Assembly: GCF_000344155.1 (NCBI RefSeq) | Contig: NZ_BAOQ01000023.1 | Coordinates: forward strand, 1-64,000 | Reading direction: 5' to 3' | From: Gordonia paraffinivorans NBRC 108238 | GTDB lineage: Bacteria > Actinomycetota > Actinomycetes > Mycobacteriales > Mycobacteriaceae | Length of the DNA stretch: 64,000 nucleotides | In this document: positions 8,092 to 17,196 of the stretch, in pieces | Numbering within the stretch: the stretch's first letter is position 1 | Layout of the letters: each line of letters opens with the position of its first letter | Position numbers and translations under genes: made by a program | The notes under the pieces: generated by a model | The model's input: only the letters and a program-made list of their open reading frames with translations | Database searches by the model: none | Told to the model about the DNA's origin: nothing

Positions 8092-9046
8092 ATGATCCGC
8101 CGCATCGCCGGGAACCGGGCCGTTCAGGTCCTCGTCGTCGTGGTGGTGCTCGTCGCCGCGGCGATCGCGTGGCTCGCCCATTCTGGAAGGCCCAGACCGG
8201 GCAGCGCCTCGACAGCGCAATCGCCGTCGACCCGATCGCGCTGAGGTACGTGCTCGAGGTCGTCGGTCCGGTGACGTTGGCGAACGGGGAGAAGATCACC
8301 GCCGACAACGTCGTGCCGATCACCCTGTCGACCGCGTACAAGCGGTTCGCGGACGACAACCGGGCCCGTAAGCAGTACCTGCAGGACATCTCGCAGGCCG
8401 TGGTGAAGAAGCTCGTCAACTCGGGTGCGAACACCCGCGACCTGCTCGAGGCCCTCGGCCGGGGCGTCCACGAACGCCGGATCATGGTCTACAGCACCCA
8501 CGCCGAGGAGCAGGAGATCCTGGAGACCACGAACCTCGGTCACCAGATCTCCGACACCGACTCCCCGTATCTGCAGGTCGCGATCGGCAATGCGTCGGGC
8601 ACCAAGCTCGACTACCACCTACGCCGCGAAATCTCCTACACCTCGGGCGATTGCAGCGGCGACACCCGCGAGTCGGTCATCACCGTCAGGCTCACCAACA
8701 CCCTCGAACAGACCGACCTCACCGACTACGAGGCGGGCGGTCTCGGAACGGAACTCGACGTGAAGAAGGGCACCAATCTCGCCAACGTCGAGTTCCTGAC
8801 GACAAGGGCGCGGTCCTCAAGGAGATGACGCTCGGCGACGGCGGTGCCTTCTACGTCGAGCAGACGCTGCACGGGCGGCCGTACTACTCGACCCGCGTCG
8901 GCATCGCGCCGGGCGAAACCGCCACGATCACACTGAAGATCGACGAACCGACCTCCGCGAAGGGTGAGGCCGAGGTGCCGGTCCAGTCGCTCGTCGACGA
9001 CCCGACCGTGACGGTCGACGTGCTGGCGTGCGGGCCGAAGGAGTGA
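8092..9046 (+). pseudogene. DUF4012 exported protein with an internal deletion and a frameshift
   Basis: DUF4012 proteins are anchored, mostly extracytoplasmic and usually near 600 residues, and are found in polysaccharide loci. Here the N-terminal anchor MIRRIAGNRAVQVLV plus a run of Val/Ala is in one frame. At about 8180 the family's C-terminal half starts abruptly in a second frame: FWKAQTGQRLDSAIAVDPIA and VVGPVTLANGEKITADN. Near 8805 the reading moves to a third frame (DDKGAVLKEMTLGDGGAFYV) and ends at 9046 with VLACGPKE. About 300 residues are missing between anchor and C-terminal half. The gene is 71 nt downstream of the phosphatase and was probably part of the same transcript before it decayed, unless these are sequence errors. 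Confidence 0.75.
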
Positions 9047-9078
9047 TCGAGGGGAGTCACCGCTGCACGCGCCGGTGA

Positions 9079-10050
9079 TCAGTAGTAGTACGGGAAGTCG
9101 TCCCACCGCGGAGGCCGCTTCTCCAGGAAGGCATCCCGGCCCTCGACGGCCTCGTCGGTCATGTAGGCCAGGCGCGTCGCCTCACCGGCGAAGACCTGCT
9201 GGCCCATCAGGCCGTCGTCGGTGAGGTTGAACGCGAACTTCAACATGCGCTGCGCGGTGGGGGACTTGCCGTTGATCTTGCGTGCCCACTCGATCGCGAC
9301 GTTCTCCAGTTCGGCATGCGGAGCAACTCGATTCACCGCACCCATGCGATGCATGGTCTCCGCGTCGTAGGCCTCGCCGAGGAAGAAGATCTCCCGGGCG
9401 AACTTCTGCCCGACCTGCTTGGCGAGGTAGGCCGAGCCGTAACCGGCGTCGAAGGAGCCCACGTCGGCGTCGGTCTGCTTGAAGCGGGCGTGCTCGGCGG
9501 AGGCGAGCGTCAGGTCGCACACCACATGCAGAGAGTGCCCGCCGCCCGCGGCCCAGCCGTTGACGACGGCGATGACGACCTTCGGCATGGTGCGGATGAG
9601 GCGCTGCACCTCGAGGATGTGGAGGCGGCCGCCCTCGGCCTTCACCCGCGCCTCGTCGACGGTGTCGGCGCCCGCGGACTCGACGTCGGAGTCGTGGGTG
9701 GTGGCGTACTGGTATCCGGAGCGTCCGCGGATGCGCTGGTCGCCGCCGCTGCAGAACGCCCAGCCGCCGTCCTTGGGGCTGGGCCCGTTCCCGGTCAGCA
9801 GGACCGTGCCGATGTCGGGGGAGCGGCGGGCGTGGTCGAGCACCCGGTAGAGCTCGTCGACGGTGTGGGGCCGGAAGGCGTTGCGGACCTCGGGGCGGTC
9901 GAAGGCGATGCGCACGATTCCGTACTCGCGTCCCTTGCCGACGTGACGGTGGTACGTGATGTCGGTGAGGTCGGAGAATCCCGGGACCTCGGCCCACTGG
10001 GACGGGTCGAACGGCTGGTCGGCGGTGCGTGTGTCGTCGGTCGCGGTCAT
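9079..10050 (-). CDS. menB: 1,4-dihydroxy-2-naphthoyl-CoA synthase
   Basis: MenB closes the second naphthoquinone ring by converting o-succinylbenzoyl-CoA to 1,4-dihydroxy-2-naphthoyl-CoA in menaquinone synthesis. The 323-residue crotonase-fold protein has the oxyanion-hole stretches FCSGGDQRIRG and GWAAGGGHSL. It also has the MenB-specific motif DADVGSFDAGYGSAYLAKQ and the conserved C-terminal segment AYMTDEAVEGRDAFLEKRPP. Length and sequence match the mycobacterial enzyme closely. It is the first intact gene after the damaged 5' part of the window. menD, menG and menJ lie 5-12 kb downstream; menA, menC, menE and menF are not in view. Confidence 0.95.
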   Translation of the reverse strand: MTATDDTRTADQPFDPSQWAEVPGFSDLTDITYHRHVGKGREYGIVRIAFDRPEVRNAFRPHTVDELYRVLDHARRSPDIGTVLLTGNGPSPKDGGWAFCSGGDQRIRGRSGYQYATTHDSDVESAGADTVDEARVKAEGGRLHILEVQRLIRTMPKVVIAVVNGWAAGGGHSLHVVCDLTLASAEHARFKQTDADVGSFDAGYGSAYLAKQVGQKFAREIFFLGEAYDAETMHRMGAVNRVAPHAELENVAIEWARKINGKSPTAQRMLKFAFNLTDDGLMGQQVFAGEATRLAYMTDEAVEGRDAFLEKRPPRWDDFPYYY

Positions 10051-10201
10051 GCGCTCAGACTAGTGACCGGCGGGGTTCGCGCCTGCCACCGGCGACACCT
10101 CGTGCCGTCGCGGCGCCCCGGGCGCCGTCCGACCGAGCGCGCGATCGGTCACCGACGAGGCGGCTCGGGTGCGCCTGCGGGTCTTCTTATACGGTTGACC
10201 G

Positions 10202-10852
10202 GTGAGTGAAGCAAACGATCGTGCAGCCGAGACCGTGGCGGAGGATCCGCACGAGGGCGGTTTCCGCCCCCACGCCGCGATCACGACCGAACGCGGCGGT
10301 CCTCGCTATGCGGAGTTCAGCGAGCAGGTCCGGCTGCTCATGGACAACGCCCGGTACGCGTGCCCCGAAGGCGATCAGGTCGACGAGCTGATCGAGCATC
10401 TCGCGGTGGTCAACGAGAAGCTGGCGAAGGTGCGCATCGACGAGTGGCACTCGCCCGCGGGCACCCGCATCGACCTGCCCTCGCGCGGCAACATCACCCT
10501 GCCCCCGTACGAGGTCGTCGAGGCCTCCGAGACCGGTGTCGTCGCCGACCTCGTGTTCCGGGACTTCCACCTCGGCGGCAACAACGCCGCGCACGGCGGA
10601 CACATCGCGGTGGCGTTCGACGACCTCGGCGGCTACGCCTCGGCGGTCGCCATCCAGGCCGTCAGCCGGACCGCCTACCTCAACGTCCAGTACCGCTCGA
10701 TCACCCCGCTCAACACGACGCTGCGCGTGCGCGCCTGGGCCGACCGGATCGAGGGCCGCAAGGTCTTCATCAAGGGCACCATGCACGACGGTGATCGTCT
10801 GTGCGCGGAGATGGACGCCCTGTTCATCAAGCTCAAGCCCGGACAGGCCTGA
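10202..10852 (+). CDS. PaaI-type hotdog-fold acyl-CoA thioesterase
   Basis: A 216-residue hotdog-fold thioesterase. The family signature FHLGGNNAAHGGHIAVAFDD is near residue 120, with an Asn/His/Gly-rich active-site helix and the Asp that usually polarises water. RTAYLNVQYRSITPLNT supplies the core strand. It starts at the GTG at 10202, divergent from menB across 150 nt. Actinobacterial menB is often next to a thioesterase of this class, so a role as the DHNA-CoA thioesterase step of menaquinone synthesis is plausible. General acyl-CoA turnover is equally compatible with the sequence. Confidence 0.75.
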   Translation: MSEANDRAAETVAEDPHEGGFRPHAAITTERGGPRYAEFSEQVRLLMDNARYACPEGDQVDELIEHLAVVNEKLAKVRIDEWHSPAGTRIDLPSRGNITLPPYEVVEASETGVVADLVFRDFHLGGNNAAHGGHIAVAFDDLGGYASAVAIQAVSRTAYLNVQYRSITPLNTTLRVRAWADRIEGRKVFIKGTMHDGDRLCAEMDALFIKLKPGQA

Positions 10853-10944
10853 CGCCGCGCCCCGGTTCTCGTCGAGCAGGGGGGCGAGTCGGCGAATCCC
10901 CCGATCTCGTCGGGGGATCGCGTGTTCGGATGGAGATGACCGAC

Positions 10945-10980
10945 GACGGCCGGCACACCGGCTCCGGTGTGCCGGCCGTC
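10945..10980. terminator. Bidirectional hairpin terminator
   Basis: A perfect 17-bp stem (10945-10961 with 10964-10980) and a 2-nt loop lie between the converging thioesterase and hsp20 genes. There is no long T-run, as is common in actinobacteria. Confidence 0.8.
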
Positions 10981-10988
10981 TGCTCGCC

Positions 10989-11441
10989 TCAGCTCTTGGC
11001 CCCGGTCTCGATGGCCTGCTGCGTATGGCCGCTGCCGACGCTCTCCACCTGGATGCGGCGCGGCTTGGCCTTCTCTGCGACGGGGATCGTCACCGTCAGC
11101 ACGCCGTTGTCATAGCGCGCGGTGATGCCCGCGGCGTCGATGGAGTCGCCGAGGGTCAACTGACGACGGAAGGTGCCGGAGAACCGCTCACTGGCCAGCC
11201 ACTCGACGCCCTCGTCGGACGGGGCGGTGCGCTCGGCCGACAAGGTGAGAACGCCGTTGTCGACCCGGACGTCGATCGAACCCGGGTCGGCCCCGGGAAG
11301 GTCCGCGATCAGCATGTAGTGGTCGTCGACCTTGTAGAGATCCATGGGCATGAACCGAGGTGCACGCGCCGTCCCGGATGCGGCGTTCAACATGCTCCGG
11401 GTCATGGCGTCGAAGTCGGAGAAGGGGTCGAATCGCAGCAC
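10989..11441 (-). CDS. Hsp20 / alpha-crystallin small heat-shock protein
   Basis: A 150-residue ATP-independent holdase chaperone related to the mycobacterial 18-kDa antigen. The alpha-crystallin domain spans about residues 32-132: FMPMDLYKVDDHYMLIADLP at its start, GSIDVRVDNGVLTLSAERT, FSGTFRRQLTLGDSID, and the terminal signature YDNGVLTVTIPVAEKAKPR. It starts at a GTG (11441) with AGGAGG about 9 nt upstream. A CIRCE element lies 102 nt upstream of the start, so HrcA very likely represses it until heat shock. The next upstream gene on the strand ends at 11601, so hsp20 probably has its own promoter around the CIRCE site. Confidence 0.93.
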   Translation of the reverse strand: MLRFDPFSDFDAMTRSMLNAASGTARAPRFMPMDLYKVDDHYMLIADLPGADPGSIDVRVDNGVLTLSAERTAPSDEGVEWLASERFSGTFRRQLTLGDSIDAAGITARYDNGVLTVTIPVAEKAKPRRIQVESVGSGHTQQAIETGAKS

Positions 11442-11542
11442 AGCAGTTCACCTCCTGTATCTCACAGGCTGCCCGCCACCCGTTCAGACGAGCAGCACAC
11501 AAGCTGTACCGACACCAGGTTAGCTCCGGATTCGCGACTCGT

Positions 11543-11569
11543 CTAGCACTCTCGGGTGGAGAGTGCTAA
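11543..11569. promoter_or_regulatory. CIRCE element (HrcA operator) upstream of hsp20
   Basis: Inverted repeat CTAGCACTC (11543-11551), 9-nt spacer, GAGTGCTAA (11561-11569). The consensus is TTAGCACTC-N9-GAGTGCTAA; only the first base differs. It sits upstream of the minus-strand hsp20 gene, whose start is at 11441. Confidence 0.93.
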
Positions 11570-11600
11570 TCCGTTCCGGTGCCGGTCCCTGGTGGTCGGG

Positions 11601-12893
11601 TCAGGTGAGTTCCGTTGCCTCGATGGTGAATCCAGCGTCCTGCAGGCGTTCGACGAGGACGTCGCCCATCGCCGCGGCGGGCGTCAGCACGCCGGTTCGC
11701 GACGGCAGCCGGTTGCGATCGACCGCGAGCGCGAGGGCGCTCTCGGCGAGCATCACCGCGGTGGCCTTGTAACCGGGGTCGCCCTGTGCGCGCATGCGCG
11801 AGCGGTACCGCTGGCCGGTGGCGGTCCTGGTGTAGGTCTCGACCACGAAATAGCCGTTGTTGCGGGCCTTTTCGCTCGGCCCCTCGCCGGGCGCGGGGAG
11901 CACGCGGTCGAGCAGTCGTCGCGTCGGGCCGAAGCTCATCGCCCCCAGGAACGCGCCCGTCCCGACCGCGACGACACCCGCCGCCAGCGTCGACAGGGCG
12001 GGGATGCCGCCCACGCTCATCGTCTCGGCGTAGTGGAAGTCCGGCCCATACGCGTTGTCCAGCAGTGCATTCGAACGACGCACGATGCGGGTGTTGTACG
12101 ACGACATGAAGAACGGGGCGAGGGTGCCGCGCAACGATGGATCGACCTTCTTCGCGTTGACGAGGTTCAGGTCGCTCGGCTCGGCGGAGAGGCTGACCCG
12201 CGGAACCTCGCCCGGACCGCCGGACAGGGCCTGCGGATTGAGCAGCAGGCGACGGGTCGCGGAGTCGCGGGCCTGCTCGGCGATGACCCGCATCGAGTCG
12301 ATCGTGCCGCCGGACACGCCGCCGCGCATCGACTTCAGCACGAAGGTGGTGTCGGTGAGTTCCCCGGCACCGTCCTCGGTGACCTTCTTGTAGAGCGCGT
12401 AGACGCTGAGGTCGGAGGGGATCGAGTCGAAGCCGCATGAGTGCACGATGCGGGCCCCGGTCGACTCGGCGGTCTCGTGCGCCTTGTCGATGGAGTAGCG
12501 GACGAAGGGGACCTCGCCGGTGAGGTCGACGTAGTCGGTGCCCGCGTTCGCCGCCGCGACCACGAGGGCCTCGCCGTACCTGAGGTAGGGGCCCACGGTG
12601 GTGCACACCACGCGTGTGCGGGCGACCATCGCGTCCAGCGAGGCGGGCGAGTTCGAGTCGGCGACGATGAGCGGCCACTCGTGCGCCCGCAGCGGCAGGC
12701 TGCGGCGCACCTCGGCGAGTTTGGTCTCGTTGCGACCGGCGAGCGCGATCTTCGTGCCGATCGGCGCGTGGTCGGCGAGGTAGCGCGCGGTGATCTCACC
12801 GACGAAGCCCGATGCCCCGAACACGACGACGTCGAACTCGCGGTCCCCCGACCCGGTGGCTGCTGTGGTCTCGGTGATGTCTTCCCCACTCAT
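11601..12893 (-). CDS. Saccharopine-dehydrogenase-like protein (trans-acting enoyl reductase family)
   Basis: A 430-residue protein of the mycobacterial trans-acting enoyl reductase group (Rv2449c/Rv2953-like), which reduces polyketide or acyl double bonds with NAD(P)H. The dinucleotide fold starts at residue 20 (VVVFGASGFVGEITARYLA), followed by CTTVGPYLRYGEALV and DYVDLTGEVPFVR, then HSCGFDSIPSDLSVY. A hydrophobic Ala/Val/Gly stretch near residue 300 may touch membrane or lipid. I chose the ATG at 12893 (MSGEDITET), because the open frame extends further upstream only as non-homologous Arg-rich sequence. The native substrate is not identified. Its role is probably lipid modification of the envelope. 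Confidence 0.85.
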   Translation of the reverse strand: MSGEDITETTAATGSGDREFDVVVFGASGFVGEITARYLADHAPIGTKIALAGRNETKLAEVRRSLPLRAHEWPLIVADSNSPASLDAMVARTRVVCTTVGPYLRYGEALVVAAANAGTDYVDLTGEVPFVRYSIDKAHETAESTGARIVHSCGFDSIPSDLSVYALYKKVTEDGAGELTDTTFVLKSMRGGVSGGTIDSMRVIAEQARDSATRRLLLNPQALSGGPGEVPRVSLSAEPSDLNLVNAKKVDPSLRGTLAPFFMSSYNTRIVRRSNALLDNAYGPDFHYAETMSVGGIPALSTLAAGVVAVGTGAFLGAMSFGPTRRLLDRVLPAPGEGPSEKARNNGYFVVETYTRTATGQRYRSRMRAQGDPGYKATAVMLAESALALAVDRNRLPSRTGVLTPAAAMGDVLVERLQDAGFTIEATELT

Positions 12894-12937
12894 GTGTTCG
12901 ACCTTACGTGGGACGCACCTCACATGTGACCGTGGAG

Positions 12938-14062
12938 TCAGTTGGGCGCGGCACCCCGCCGTCGTGACGCGGCCCGGGCCGCGAACGGCGCGACGAAGAG
13001 CATCAGCAAGACCCTCAGGATCTGCGCGGCGACGACGAAGGCGACGTTCCCGCCCGCCCCGACAGCGGCCGCGAGCACGGCGTAGATCCCGCCCGGGGTG
13101 GTCGCGAGATAGCAGTCGAGCATCGACTCGCCGGTCCATGCCGAGAGCGCGACTCCGAGCAGTGCGCTCACGACGCCGATGACGAGGATCAACAGCAGGG
13201 CGAAGGGCAGCACCCGGCCGATCGCCCGCAGCCGGTCCACCGTGAACCCGAGTCCGGCCTGCCAGCCGATGACCGCGTAGGCGACGGTGAGCAGGATCGG
13301 CGACACCGCGGCGTCGCCGGCGATGCCCGTGAGTTCGGCGACCGTCGACAGGGCGAGCGGGCCGAGCAGGCCCCCGGCCGGCAGCCGGAGGAGCCGGCCC
13401 GCCGGGATGCCGGCACCCAGGCACACCGCCAGCAGCAGAAGGCCGAGGCCCTGGTCGGCCCAGGAGGGCGGAACCTCCTCGACCGCAGACGAGGTGGCGC
13501 CGAACACGCCCGACGCGACGACCGGGATGGTGACCGTGACCAGGGCGACCCGCAGGTACTGGATGACGGCGACCATGCGTTCGTCGCCCCCGAACTCCCG
13601 CGTCAGCGCGACGAGCCCAGAGGCGCCGCCGGCCACGAGGGCCAGGGAGCCGGTCAGCGGGTCGACGTCGCGGTGCAGGCCGAGCAGTGCGCCGCAGGCG
13701 ACCGAGAGCAGCAGTGTCGCGACGCCGATGACCAGGACCGGAAACCAGGACGAACCGAGGCCGCTCAGCGTCTGGCTGTCGGCCATCGTGCCGATGAAGA
13801 CGCCCAGCACGCCCTGGGAGGCGACGAACACCGGCCGCGGCACGATCGGGGGTGTGTCGGGGGCGGGGTCGACGGTGACCTCGCCGCCGGCCGCGTCCGC
13901 GGGGTCGCGACGCCGGTGTCGGGGGAGCGGCGCGAGTCCGGCGATCGCGAGGATTGCCGCGACGACGAGGCCCGCGAACAGGGCGGCGGCGTCGACGTCG
14001 ACGATCTCGAGGGCGAGCGTCGCGACCGCGGTGAGCACACCCAGCAGCAACCAGCGACGCAT
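12938..14062 (-). CDS. AbrB-family (PF05145-type) multispanning membrane protein
   Basis: A 374-residue membrane protein with two repeated hydrophobic halves of about five helices each. The family is often mislabelled as a regulator or ammonia monooxygenase; its members are membrane proteins of uncertain transport function. The duplicated signature is GGASGLVALTREFGGDERMVAVIQYLRV in the first half and ATTPGGIYAVLAAAVGAGGNVAFVVAAQ in the second, the usual paired Gly-rich and Gln motifs. I took the ATG at 14062 (MRRWLLLGVLTAVATLALE), since sequence upstream in the frame is Arg-rich and does not fit a membrane start. It lies 44 nt upstream of the saccharopine-dehydrogenase-like gene and could be cotranscribed with it. 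Confidence 0.8.
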   Translation of the reverse strand: MRRWLLLGVLTAVATLALEIVDVDAAALFAGLVVAAILAIAGLAPLPRHRRRDPADAAGGEVTVDPAPDTPPIVPRPVFVASQGVLGVFIGTMADSQTLSGLGSSWFPVLVIGVATLLLSVACGALLGLHRDVDPLTGSLALVAGGASGLVALTREFGGDERMVAVIQYLRVALVTVTIPVVASGVFGATSSAVEEVPPSWADQGLGLLLLAVCLGAGIPAGRLLRLPAGGLLGPLALSTVAELTGIAGDAAVSPILLTVAYAVIGWQAGLGFTVDRLRAIGRVLPFALLLILVIGVVSALLGVALSAWTGESMLDCYLATTPGGIYAVLAAAVGAGGNVAFVVAAQILRVLLMLFVAPFAARAASRRRGAAPN

Positions 14063-14148
14063 TGGCCTCACGTTAGGACAGCGGATCGGGTGTCGCCGGT
14101 CGGGGTGTGAACACCGGTGACGCGGGCGACACCGGTAGGTGTGCGTGA

Positions 14149-14766
14149 TCAGGCCGCCTGCGCGGCGCCCAGTGTCAGTGCGCCGTAGGGCCTGGGGGTG
14201 CCGGGCTCGTAGAAGGCGTCGACGGCGCCGAGGATGAAGCCGGCCGCGGTGAGTTCGGCACGCACGTCGCGGGTCAGGTGACATCCGCCGGCGACGCGTT
14301 TCTGCAGCGGTTCGAGTCGCCGCTGCCACCTGCGCACCTTCTCGTCGGGAGCGAGGCCGTGTTCGAGGAACGCGAAGGTGCCGCCCGGCCGCAGGACCCG
14401 CCGGATCTCGGCGAGCGCGGCCGGGAGATCCGGGATGGTGCAGAGCGTGAACGTCGACAACGCCGAGTCGAACGAGTCGTCGTCGAACGGCAGGCTCTCC
14501 CCGTCGAGCCCGGCGCGTTCGATCGGCACCGGCGACGCGGCGACCCGTTCGGCGGCCATCCGCCACCCCACGTCGGACGGTTCGACCGCCGCGACCGAGG
14601 CGACCGCGGAGGGGTAGAGCCCGACGTTGAGCCCCGAGCCGAAGCCGATCTCCACGACCCGACCGGCGAGCGGCGCGCAGGCCCGTTCACGCAGCGGCGT
14701 CAGCGCGCTCATCCCGCAGGTGAGCTCGATCAGATGCGGGAGGATGCGGTCGCCGTAGAATCCCAC
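14149..14766 (-). CDS. Class I SAM-dependent methyltransferase
   Basis: A 205-residue methyltransferase of the Methyltransf_11 type. Motif I is VVEIGFGSGLNVGLYP at about residue 37, motif II is SFDSALSTFTLCTIPD, and the post-II strand is RVLRPGGTFAFLEHG. The substrate is not predictable; relatives act on small molecules or phospholipids. It starts at the GTG at 14766, 62 nt from the divergent menD start, so the two genes share a short promoter region. It is not a MenG: it lacks the UbiE signature, and a true menG is at 19144. Confidence 0.85.
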   Translation of the reverse strand: MGFYGDRILPHLIELTCGMSALTPLRERACAPLAGRVVEIGFGSGLNVGLYPSAVASVAAVEPSDVGWRMAAERVAASPVPIERAGLDGESLPFDDDSFDSALSTFTLCTIPDLPAALAEIRRVLRPGGTFAFLEHGLAPDEKVRRWQRRLEPLQKRVAGGCHLTRDVRAELTAAGFILGAVDAFYEPGTPRPYGALTLGAAQAA

Positions 14767-14828
14767 GCGGCCAGCGTATCGCCGCGCCCAGGCGATACGT
14801 CCGCAGTTCGAGTCCCTAGGCTTGAGGA

Positions 14829-16505
14829 ATGAAACGACCGGTCTCCAACCCCTCGACCCTGCAGGCGCGGGTCATCGTCGACGAGATGATCCGCGGCGGG
14901 GTCCGGGAGGCCGTGTTGTGCCCGGGTTCCCGCAATGCGCCACTGGCGTTCGCCCTGCACGCGGCCGACGCCGCGGGTCGACTGCGACTGCACGTCCGCA
15001 TCGACGAGCGCTCCGCCGGTTATCTCGCGCTCGGTCTCGCGGTGTCCTCGGGGGTGCCGGTCCCGATCGTGATGACCAGCGGAACCGCCGTCGCGAACAT
15101 GGGTCCGGCGGTCTTCGAGGCCAACTACGCCCGGGTGCCGCTCGTGGTGGTCAGCGCCAACCGCCCGTACGAACTGCTCGGATCGGGCGCGAACCAGACG
15201 GTCGAGCAATTCGGGATCTTCGGGACCCAGGTGCGCGCCGCCATCAGCCTGGGACTCGCCGAGAAGGACCTCGACACCAACAGCCAGTGGCGCTCGGCGG
15301 TCGGGCGCGTGCTGGCCGCTGCCCGCGGCGCCCGCACGGGCAACGCGGGACCGGTCCAGTTCGACATCCCGCTGCGCGAACCGCTCGTCCCGGACCCGGA
15401 CGAGGTCGGCGACGAGGACCTCGGCTCGTTCGCCGGCCGGCCCGGCGGCCTGCCGTGGACGCAGGCGCCGGTCGGCCGCCTCGACGTCCCGCTGCCCATC
15501 GACCTCTCGCTCGACACCGTCGTCGTGTCCGGTCACGGGTCCGGCGCGCATCCGGCGCTCGCCGGGGTGCCGACGGTGGCCGAGCCGACCGCCCCGCATC
15601 CGGCGACGCCGCTGCACCCGCTCGCCCTCGACTCGATCAGGCCGCAGCAGGCGATCATCTGCGGGCGCCCGACCCTGCACCGCGGGGTCTCGCGGCTGCT
15701 CGCCGACCCCGAGGTGCGCGTCTACGCCCTGACCACCGGCCCGCGGTGGCCCGACGTCTCGGGCAACGTCTACGCCACCGGCACCCGCATCGAGGCCGTC
15801 GGCGAGCCGCGCGAGGACTGGCTCAAGGAATGCGCCGCGGTGCAGGAGAAGGTCGTCGGGGCGGTCGCCGCGGAACTCGACGAGTCCGGCACCACGACCG
15901 GCCTGCACGTGGCCCGTGCCGTCTCCGCGGCGATGGAGCCGGGGGACCAGCTCGTGGTCGGGGCGTCGAACCCGATCCGCGACGTTGCACTCGCCGGCCG
16001 GGTCGCCGAGGGCGTGCGAGTGCTGTCCAACCGGGGCGTCGCCGGCATCGACGGCACCAACTCGACCGCGATCGGGGCGGCGCTGGCCCTCGACCGCGAA
16101 CGTCCGGGTGCGCGGACCGTGGCGCTCATGGGTGACCTCACCTTCATCCACGACGCGACGGGGCTGATCATCGGGCCCGGCGAGCCACGTCCGGAGTCAC
16201 TGCGGATCGTCGTCGCCAACGACGACGGGGGCGGGATCTTCGGACTGCTCGAGCAGGGCGACCCGCGCTACAACACGGGCCGTTTCGCCGGTGCCTACGA
16301 ACGGGTCTTCGGGACCCCGCACCGCACCGACATCGCGTCGATGTGCGCCGGATTCCACATCCCGCATCGCCGGGTCGGGGTCGACGACCTGCGGGCCGTT
16401 CTCGCCGAGGAACCGGCGGCCGGTGGCATCGAGGTGATCGAGGTGGCCACCGATCGGGAGCGCCTGCGGTCGGTACACGCGGCGATCGCCGCCCGGCTGC
16501 GCTGA
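14829..16505 (+). CDS. menD: 2-succinyl-5-enolpyruvyl-6-hydroxy-3-cyclohexene-1-carboxylate synthase
   Basis: MenD is the thiamine-diphosphate enzyme that adds a succinic semialdehyde unit from 2-oxoglutarate to isochorismate, the first committed menaquinone step. It has 558 residues, the usual length. The N-terminal motif is [16 protein letters not shown], with the active-site Glu in [14 protein letters not shown] ThDP-Mg segment follows near residue 435 ([14 protein letters not shown], then [14 protein letters not shown]). Gene order menD, DUF3592 protein, mgtA, menG is the same as Rv0555-Rv0558 of M. tuberculosis, with an extra peptidase gene on the opposite strand. Confidence 0.96.
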   Translation: MKRPVSNPSTLQARVIVDEMIRGGVREAVLCPGSRNAPLAFALHAADAAGRLRLHVRIDERSAGYLALGLAVSSGVPVPIVMTSGTAVANMGPAVFEANYARVPLVVVSANRPYELLGSGANQTVEQFGIFGTQVRAAISLGLAEKDLDTNSQWRSAVGRVLAAARGARTGNAGPVQFDIPLREPLVPDPDEVGDEDLGSFAGRPGGLPWTQAPVGRLDVPLPIDLSLDTVVVSGHGSGAHPALAGVPTVAEPTAPHPATPLHPLALDSIRPQQAIICGRPTLHRGVSRLLADPEVRVYALTTGPRWPDVSGNVYATGTRIEAVGEPREDWLKECAAVQEKVVGAVAAELDESGTTTGLHVARAVSAAMEPGDQLVVGASNPIRDVALAGRVAEGVRVLSNRGVAGIDGTNSTAIGAALALDRERPGARTVALMGDLTFIHDATGLIIGPGEPRPESLRIVVANDDGGGIFGLLEQGDPRYNTGRFAGAYERVFGTPHRTDIASMCAGFHIPHRRVGVDDLRAVLAEEPAAGGIEVIEVATDRERLRSVHAAIAARLR

Positions 16506-16622
16506 CGCCCGGCACCGCCGTCCGCCCCGACGTCCTGCCGCCGGTAGATGGCCGCCGGGGGTACGGCGCCGACGGAATGGCTCCGGTGACCGCGGAGGCG
16601 CCGGCCGGTTAGGCTGAACGCC

Positions 16623-17195
16623 ATGACCCCGGTGATCCAGCGACGCGTGCAGCTCGGCCTGCTCGTCGTCGGCCTGACCATCACCGCCATGGCGTTCTCG
16701 CTCATCGTCGGGTGCTTCAAGGACGACGCGGCCATCGAGTCCAGCAAGGCGACCGTGATGGCCGAGGTCGTCTCCGTCGACCCCCTGCACGCGGCGGTCG
16801 CGTTCCAGACCCCGGACGGGTCGTTCCACAGTCCGCGCTTCGGCCTGCTGTATCCCACCGAGCTCAGCGAGGGCCAGCGCATCAGCGTCGAATACGCCGC
16901 CTACAACCCGGATCTCGCACGCCCCACCGGCCGCACCGCGATGCTCGCGATCATCCCGGGACTCTCCGTCGCATTCGCCGGCTGGGCGGTCGTCGGGCTG
17001 CTCATGGTCGTCGTCGCCGAGTTCGGCCGGCGTAGTCGCGGGGCCGAGTCGGCGGCTCAGGACGGTGACGACGCCCCGGCGGGTGACGGTGAGAACGTCC
17101 CGGCGGCCGCCGGCGGGGATGCTCCGGCGATCGACGGCGAGAGCACCGGACCGGCCGGCGCCGAGAGCGGCGAGGAGTCCCTCAGCTCGCGGTGA
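16623..17195 (+). CDS. DUF3592-type membrane protein (Rv0556-like)
   Basis: A 190-residue protein of unknown function. A membrane helix at about residues 9-32 precedes an extracytoplasmic beta-rich domain (VMAEVVSVDPLHAAVAFQTPDG, PTELSEGQRISVEYAAYNPD). A second helix at about 107-130 leads to an acidic Ala/Gly/Asp/Glu-rich cytoplasmic tail of low complexity. The position between menD and mgtA matches Rv0556. The ATG at 16623 is used. The 116 nt after menD show no gene. Confidence 0.75.
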   Translation: MTPVIQRRVQLGLLVVGLTITAMAFSLIVGCFKDDAAIESSKATVMAEVVSVDPLHAAVAFQTPDGSFHSPRFGLLYPTELSEGQRISVEYAAYNPDLARPTGRTAMLAIIPGLSVAFAGWAVVGLLMVVVAEFGRRSRGAESAAQDGDDAPAGDGENVPAAAGGDAPAIDGESTGPAGAESGEESLSSR

Positions 17196-17196
17196 G

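Noticed and set aside
4778-8485. A stop-free reading frame of over 1200 codons on the minus strand
   Set aside because: It is antisense to the prenyltransferase, NRPS and phosphatase homologies and is Arg/Gly/Asp-rich as expected from high-GC shadow frames; no family motif is seen.
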